Assembly: GCA_025923175.1 (NCBI GenBank)
Contig: JAICGL010000108.1
Coordinates: forward strand, 1-9,800
DNA length: 9,800 nt
Direction of reading: 5' to 3'
DNA from: Acidimicrobiia bacterium
GTDB lineage: Bacteria; Actinomycetota; Acidimicrobiia; IMCC26256; BP-133
The notes under the pieces are model-generated. The model saw only the letters and a list, made by a program, of their open reading frames with translations, made no database searches and was not told where the DNA came from. A program made the position numbers and the translations under genes. Positions 5,635-9,800 of the stretch are shown in pieces. Every line of letters starts with the position of its first letter. Position 1 is the stretch's first letter.

Positions 5635-6977
5635 CGCCGGACGAGCACCGCACGACGATCGCCAGGCCCCATGGTTCGCGGTCGAGCGGCAGCCGGGCCG
5701 GCGCGACACCTCGGGGAGCGAAGGTCAACGGGCCGTCCGACGGTCGCACCGTCACCCGCACACGCCGCCGGGTCGTCAAGCCCAGGCCCGCACCCCCGCC
5801 GCCCCGGAAAGAGCGGCGCGAGGCCCGGCAGTCGAAGGTCGGGCGTTCCGTCCGCCGGGCGCGGCAGACCTGGCGCGACGGCGGCCGCCTCCGCCCGCCC
5901 GGCTACTACGCGCTGCTGGCGACGATCGTCGTCCTCAACCTCGTCGGCCTCGTCATGGTGCTGTCGTCGTCGTCCGTCGAGGCGCTGGCCAACTACGGGT
6001 CGTCGTGGCTGTTCTTCAAGCGTCAGCTCGCCTGGATGGTCCTCGGCTTCATCGCCCTGGCCATCACCTCCCGCATCGACTACCGGACGCTGCGCCGCTA
6101 CGTCGGCCCGGCGCTGGTCGTCTCTGCCGGGCTGCTGATGCTCGTGCTCGTGCCCGGCGTCGGGATCAACGTCAACGGGTCGACCCGGTGGCTCGGCGTC
6201 GGTGCGATGCGCATCCAGCCGTCGGAGCTGGCCAAGCTCGCCCTGCTGCTCTACAGCGCCGACCTCCTCTCCCGCCGGGCCGGAAGCGTCGGCGACTGGC
6301 GGGCGGTGCTGCGGCCCGTCGGGCTGGTGTTCTGCTTCTTCGGGGCGCTCGTGATGCTCCAGCCCGACATGGGCACGACGATCGCGATGGCCATCGTGAC
6401 GGTCAGCATCCTCTTCGTCGGCGGGATCCGCATGCGGCACATGGCGGTCGTCGGCGCCGCCGGGCTGTTGGCGGGGACGTTCCTGGCCATCGTCGAGCCC
6501 TACCGCCGGGCCCGGCTGCTGTCGTTCATCGACCCGTTCGACCATTACAAGGAGGGCGGCTACCAGGTCGCCCAGTCGCTCATCGCCCTCGGCAGCGGCG
6601 GGTGGACCGGCGTCGGCCTCGGCGCCGGCCGGGCGAAGTGGATGTTCCTGCCGAACGCCCACACCGACTTCATCTTCGCCATCATCGGGGAGGAGCTGGG
6701 GCTGGTCGGGGCCGCCCTCGTGCTCGTCCTGTTCGGCGCGCTGGCGGTCCTCGGCGTCCGGGCGACCCTGCGGGCGCCCGATCGGTTCGGTGCGTTGCTG
6801 GCCGCCGGGATCACCGGCTGGGTCGTCGGCCAGGCCATCATCAACGTCGGGTGCGTCACCGGTGCGCTGCCCGTCACCGGCGTGCCGCTCCCGTTCGTGT
6901 CGTTCGGCGGATCCGCCCTCCTCTTCACGATGTGTGCCAGCGGAGTGCTCCTCAACGTCGCCCGGCAGGGGCGGTGA
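5631..6977 (+). CDS. ftsW: Septal peptidoglycan polymerase FtsW (SEDS family)
   Basis: Membrane glycosyltransferase of the SEDS family that polymerises lipid II at the division septum in partnership with the FtsI transpeptidase (EC 2.4.99.28). Length is 448 residues. Residues 1-90 form a polar, strongly basic and Pro-containing tail (RTRRRVVKPRPAPPPPRKER within it), expected in the cytoplasm. Ten hydrophobic segments follow from residue 92 onward. Family motifs are NGSTRWL, QPSELAK at 196-202, QPDMGT at 244-249, and NAHTDFIF with Asp346, the position of the conserved catalytic aspartate of SEDS polymerases. EELG and GVPLPFVSFGGS follow near the C-terminus. Position inside a mur cluster and HTDFIF point to FtsW rather than RodA. 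The GTG at 5631 overlaps the murD stop (GTGA) and has a strong ribosome binding site. The stop overlaps the likely murG start. Confidence 0.94.
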   Translation: MTPDEHRTTIARPHGSRSSGSRAGATPRGAKVNGPSDGRTVTRTRRRVVKPRPAPPPPRKERREARQSKVGRSVRRARQTWRDGGRLRPPGYYALLATIVVLNLVGLVMVLSSSSVEALANYGSSWLFFKRQLAWMVLGFIALAITSRIDYRTLRRYVGPALVVSAGLLMLVLVPGVGINVNGSTRWLGVGAMRIQPSELAKLALLLYSADLLSRRAGSVGDWRAVLRPVGLVFCFFGALVMLQPDMGTTIAMAIVTVSILFVGGIRMRHMAVVGAAGLLAGTFLAIVEPYRRARLLSFIDPFDHYKEGGYQVAQSLIALGSGGWTGVGLGAGRAKWMFLPNAHTDFIFAIIGEELGLVGAALVLVLFGALAVLGVRATLRAPDRFGALLAAGITGWVVGQAIINVGCVTGALPVTGVPLPFVSFGGSALLFTMCASGVLLNVARQGR

Positions 6978-8104
6978 GCTTGGGCACCCCGATCTACGCC
7001 CTCATCACCGGGGGCGGGACGGGCGGCCACGTCTATCCCGGCCTGGCGCTGGCCGAGGCGCTGGTCGCCCGCGGCCACCCCCGGGAGTCGATCCACTGGG
7101 TGGGCAACACCGGCAAGCTCGAGGAGACTGCCGTCCCCGCCGCCGGGTTCTCCATCGACCTCTTGCCCGGCCGGGGCCTGCAGCGCCGCCTCACCACCGA
7201 GAACATCTCGGTGCTCGTGAAGACGAGCCAGGCCTTCGGGCGGGCGATGCGGATCGTGCGCCGCTGCCGGCCGGCGGTCGTGGTCGGCGTCGGCGGGTAC
7301 GCCTCGCTTCCATGCCTGGTCGCCGCCCGCCTCCAGCGCATCCCGGCCGTGGTCCACGAACAGAACGCCGCGCCAGGGCTGGCCAACCGGATCGCCGTGC
7401 GGCTCGGCGCCCGGGCCGCCGTGTCACTGCCCGGCACGCCGCTGCCCGACGCCGTCATGACCGGCAACCCGGTCAGGGCGGCAGTCGTGGCGGTCAAACG
7501 GAGCCCGCTGGCTGACCGGCTGCTGGCGGAAAAGCCGCTCGTCGCCGTCTTCGGCGGCAGCCTCGGCGCCCGGCGCATCAACCAGGCCACTGCCGAGCTC
7601 TACGACCTGTGGCGCAGCCGCGCCGACCTCACGATCCACCACGTCAGCGGGCCGTCCGGCTACGACGGCGCCCGGGCCGCGTGGACGGCCGCTCGACGCG
7701 ACGGCGACGTCCTCGACTACCGGTTGATGTCCTACGAGGACCAGATGCCCGACCTCTACGCCGCCACCACCGTGGCCGTCTGCCGGGCCGGGGCGACGAC
7801 CGTCGCCGAGCTGGCCGCCGCCGGGGTGCCGTCGGTGCTCGTGCCCCTTCCGGGAGCGCCCGGCGATCACCAGACCCGCAACGCCGAGGCACTCGTCGAC
7901 GCCGGCGCAGCGGTGCTGGTCACCGACGCCGAGTGCACCGGTGCCCGTCTCGCCGCCGAACTGGAGCCATTGCTCGCCGACCACGACCGCCTGGAAACGA
8001 TGGCCGCCGCCGCCCGCACGCTTGCCCGGCCCGACGCCGCCCACGAGCTGGCGGCGCTGGTCGAGGCGGTTGCCGACCACCACGAACCTACGGTGACGTC
8101 GTGA
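6974..8104 (+). CDS. murG: Lipid II synthase: UDP-GlcNAc transferase MurG
   Basis: Peripheral membrane GT-B (family GT28) glycosyltransferase that adds GlcNAc from UDP-GlcNAc to lipid I, making lipid II on the cytoplasmic face (EC 2.4.1.227). Length is 376 residues. The N-terminal domain has GGGTGGH at 13-19, the glycine-rich GVGGYASLP, and HEQN at 128-131. The C-terminal UDP-GlcNAc domain has GGSLGAR at 194-200, YEDQMPDLYA, RAGATT from Arg271 with Glu279 (the likely ribose-binding glutamate), and DHQ at 298-300. The start is not fully settled. GTG at 6974 forms a GTGA overlap with the ftsW stop like the other junctions, but AGGGG (6967-6971) lies only 2 nt before it. TTG at 6980 would be 8 nt from AGGGG and would remove only two residues. 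The frame is open far upstream, but that is ftsW and murD read out of frame. Confidence 0.95.
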   Translation: MSLGTPIYALITGGGTGGHVYPGLALAEALVARGHPRESIHWVGNTGKLEETAVPAAGFSIDLLPGRGLQRRLTTENISVLVKTSQAFGRAMRIVRRCRPAVVVGVGGYASLPCLVAARLQRIPAVVHEQNAAPGLANRIAVRLGARAAVSLPGTPLPDAVMTGNPVRAAVVAVKRSPLADRLLAEKPLVAVFGGSLGARRINQATAELYDLWRSRADLTIHHVSGPSGYDGARAAWTAARRDGDVLDYRLMSYEDQMPDLYAATTVAVCRAGATTVAELAAAGVPSVLVPLPGAPGDHQTRNAEALVDAGAAVLVTDAECTGARLAAELEPLLADHDRLETMAAAARTLARPDAAHELAALVEAVADHHEPTVTS

Positions 8105-9489
8105 GCCTCGACCTCAGCGCGCCCCGGAAGGTCCACATCGTCGGCATCGGCGGCATGGCTATGAGCGGCATCGCCGCCATCCTCACCCGCCTCGGCCACA
8201 CCGTCAGCGGCTCCGACCTCAAGAGCTGGCGCGGCCTGGAGCGGCTGCGGTTCCTCGGCGTGGACGTCCACGTCCCACACGACGCCGCCTGCCTCCCGGC
8301 CGACGTCGACGCAGTGGTGGTGTCGACCGCCATCCCGCCGACCAACCCCGAGGTGCTGGCCGCCCGGGAGCGCGGCGTCCCGGTGCTGCGGCGGGCCGAG
8401 GCGCTGGCCGCCATCGTCGACACGCGCCGCACGGTGGCCATCTCGGGCACCCACGGCAAGACGACCACGTCGACCATGACCACCCTCATCCTCCGGGCGG
8501 CCGGCTGGCACCCGTCGTTCCTCATCGGCGGCGAGCCCAACGAGGTCGGGAGCAACGCCGCCTACGACGACGGCGAGTGGCTGGTCATCGAAGCCGACGA
8601 GAGCGACGGGACGTTCGTCGAGATCGCTCCCGAGGCAGTCATCCTGACCAACGTCGAGCCCGACCACCTCGACCACTACGGCGACATGGCCGCCCTTGAG
8701 GAGGCCTGCGCCCGCTACCTCTCGAGTGCCCCCGGTCCGCGGGTCGCCTGCGCCGACGACCCCGGGTCGGCCGGGCTGGCGGCCCGGGTGACGGCGGCGG
8801 GCCTGCCGGTCATCACCTACGGCGAAGCGCATGGCGCCGACTACCGCATCGACGGCTATCACGGCGACCGGGTCGGCAGTCGCTTCCGCCTGCTGCGCCA
8901 CGGCGAGGCCCTCGGCGAGATCACGCTGCCCGCCCCCGGCCGGCACAACGCCCGCAATGCAGCCGGGGCGGCGGCGCTGGCCACCGAGATCGGCGTTCCC
9001 TTCGATGCGGTGGTAGCCGCCCTCGGCCGCTTCGCCGGTGTCGCCCGACGCTTCCAGTTCCACGGCGAGATCGCCGGCGTCACGCTGGTCGACGACTACG
9101 CCCATCTTCCCGGCGAGATCAAGGCCACGCTGGCCGCCGCCCGGGAGGGGGCCTGGTCCCGCATCGTGGCCGTCTTCCAGCCGCACCGCTACACCCGCAC
9201 CGCCCGCCTCTGGCGCGACTTCGGCGATGCGTTCACCGACGCCGACGTCGTCGTGCTGACCGACGTCTACGCCGCGGGCGAGCCGCCCCAGCCCGGCGTG
9301 TCGGGCCGACTCATCCTCCAGGCGGTGTGCGAGGCCGGTCCCGCCAACCGGGTCTTCTATCTCCCGAAGCGGTCGGACATCCTGGCCCGGCTGCCCGACC
9401 TGACGCGGCCCGGCGACCTGCTCATCACCCTCGGCGCCGGCGACGTGACATCGCTCCCCGACGAGTGGCTGAAGGCGGCCAGCGGGTGA
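8101..9489 (+). CDS. murC: UDP-N-acetylmuramate:L-alanine ligase
   Basis: Cytoplasmic Mur ligase that adds L-Ala to UDP-MurNAc (EC 6.3.2.8), the first stem residue. Length is 462 residues, normal for MurC. The N-terminal Rossmann domain begins with HIVGIGGMAMSGIA, and the SGSDL and STAIPPTNPE segments follow. The P-loop is GTHGKTT at 116-122, the form typical of MurC, with EADESD at 164-169 and TNVEPDHLDHYG from about 183. The C-terminal domain has DDYAHLPGEI from 331, FQPHRYTRT at 359-367, and DVYAAGEPPQPGVSG. The family usually reads DDYAHHPTE or DDYGHHPTE, so His336 to Leu and Thr338 to Gly are departures; the first His (335) is kept. The remaining motifs are intact, so I expect an active enzyme. 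The GTG at 8101 overlaps the murG stop (GTGA), and GGTGA (8092-8096) lies 4 nt upstream. The stop overlaps the murB start. Confidence 0.95.
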   Translation: MSLDLSAPRKVHIVGIGGMAMSGIAAILTRLGHTVSGSDLKSWRGLERLRFLGVDVHVPHDAACLPADVDAVVVSTAIPPTNPEVLAARERGVPVLRRAEALAAIVDTRRTVAISGTHGKTTTSTMTTLILRAAGWHPSFLIGGEPNEVGSNAAYDDGEWLVIEADESDGTFVEIAPEAVILTNVEPDHLDHYGDMAALEEACARYLSSAPGPRVACADDPGSAGLAARVTAAGLPVITYGEAHGADYRIDGYHGDRVGSRFRLLRHGEALGEITLPAPGRHNARNAAGAAALATEIGVPFDAVVAALGRFAGVARRFQFHGEIAGVTLVDDYAHLPGEIKATLAAAREGAWSRIVAVFQPHRYTRTARLWRDFGDAFTDADVVVLTDVYAAGEPPQPGVSGRLILQAVCEAGPANRVFYLPKRSDILARLPDLTRPGDLLITLGAGDVTSLPDEWLKAASG

Positions 9490-9800
9490 CTGAGATCGAC
9501 GACGTCGCGGCGCGGCTCACCGCTGCCCTCGGCCCGGCCGTCGAGCGCGATGTTCCTTTCGCCTCGCTGACAACCTACGGGCTCGGCGGCCCGGCCGCCG
9601 TGCTCGTCCGGGTGCGAGCGGAGTCCGACCTCGAGGCCGTCGCCCGGGCCCTCACGCCCGGCGTCCCGTTTCTTTGCGTCGGACGGGGCTCGAACCTGCT
9701 GGTGGCCGACGAGGGCTTCGACGGCGTGGCGGTCCTCCTCGAGGGGCCGCTCGCCGAAATCGCGTTCGATCCGGATCGCAGTGCCGTTACCGCCGGCGGC
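9486..9800 (+). CDS. murB: UDP-N-acetylenolpyruvoylglucosamine reductase, N-terminal part (cut by window edge)
   Basis: FAD- and NADPH-dependent enzyme that reduces UDP-GlcNAc-enolpyruvate to UDP-MurNAc (EC 1.3.1.98), the substrate of MurC. Only the first 105 residues are present and the frame is still open at the right edge. The sequence shows the typical MurB N-terminus: a short helix, then SLTTYGLGGPAAVLV, the Glu/Asp-rich ESDLEAVARAL helix, and the FAD-binding GRGSNLLVADEGF beginning at residue 66, followed by GVAVLL. The GTG at 9486 shares bases with the murC stop (GTGA), and AAGGCGG (9472-9478) lies 7 nt upstream as a ribosome binding site. MurB acting directly before MurC in the pathway fits the adjacent, translationally coupled genes. 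Catalytic residues of the C-terminal domains lie outside the window, so completeness cannot be judged. Confidence 0.9.
   Translation, partial: MTEIDDVAARLTAALGPAVERDVPFASLTTYGLGGPAAVLVRVRAESDLEAVARALTPGVPFLCVGRGSNLLVADEGFDGVAVLLEGPLAEIAFDPDRSAVTAGG

Noticed and set aside
5592..6662. Antisense open frame opposite ftsW
   Set aside because: The translation is Asp/His/Gln/Arg-rich, the mirror of hydrophobic FtsW codons, and no family is recognisable.
5309..6973. Extension of the murG frame upstream through ftsW and murD (apparent fusion)
   Set aside because: The extra sequence is the out-of-frame reading of two well-supported genes; MurG homology begins at 6974.
7609..8100. Extension of the murC frame upstream into murG
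   Set aside because: It is an Arg/Pro-rich out-of-frame reading of murG; the MurC Rossmann motif starts just after 8101.
7867..9186. Antisense open frame opposite murG and murC
   Set aside because: It is compositional: it overlaps two complete genes and shows no conserved motif.

Overview
The window is one uninterrupted stretch of a division and cell-wall (dcw) cluster. All genes lie on the + strand in the order [possible ftsI tail] - murE - murF - mraY - murD - ftsW - murG - murC - murB (cut by the right edge). Base composition is very high in G+C, third codon positions are almost all G or C, all eight recognised genes start with GTG or TTG, and all seven complete ones stop with TGA. The gene order, MurE with the meso-DAP motif DNPR, and the composition suggest a high-GC Gram-positive bacterium (Actinomycetota). 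murB directly after murC is not the usual arrangement in Mycobacterium or Streptomyces. Together with a possible Thr-run tail on the upstream protein, this makes a deeper lineage such as Acidimicrobiia my best guess; that placement is inference.

Layout: positions 1-299 are low-complexity DNA dominated by a 42-nt tandem repeat (17-184). I read it as the Ser/Thr-rich C-terminal tail of the gene upstream of murE, probably the septal transpeptidase FtsI, but the reading frame is not certain. murE starts at 313. From there to the right edge there is no intergenic base: each of the seven following junctions can be read as a four-base overlap in which the next start codon shares bases with the TGA stop (six GTGA, one TTGA). 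No promoter, terminator, RNA gene, mobile element or CRISPR array is visible inside the gene block, and no stretch over 300 bases lacks a gene.

Together the genes cover most of cytoplasmic and membrane peptidoglycan precursor assembly. MurB and MurC make UDP-MurNAc and add L-Ala. MurD adds D-Glu, MurE adds meso-diaminopimelate and MurF adds D-Ala-D-Ala. MraY moves the pentapeptide sugar to undecaprenyl phosphate (lipid I), MurG adds GlcNAc (lipid II), and FtsW polymerises lipid II at the septum. The key catalytic motifs are present in every complete protein, so all look functional.

I did not find a novel system. The points worth a second look are the unbroken chain of NTGA overlaps, the 42-nt repeat before murE, a changed motif in MurC (HLPGE where HHPTE is usual), a 90-residue basic N-terminal tail on FtsW, and a few local sequence oddities at gene junctions.
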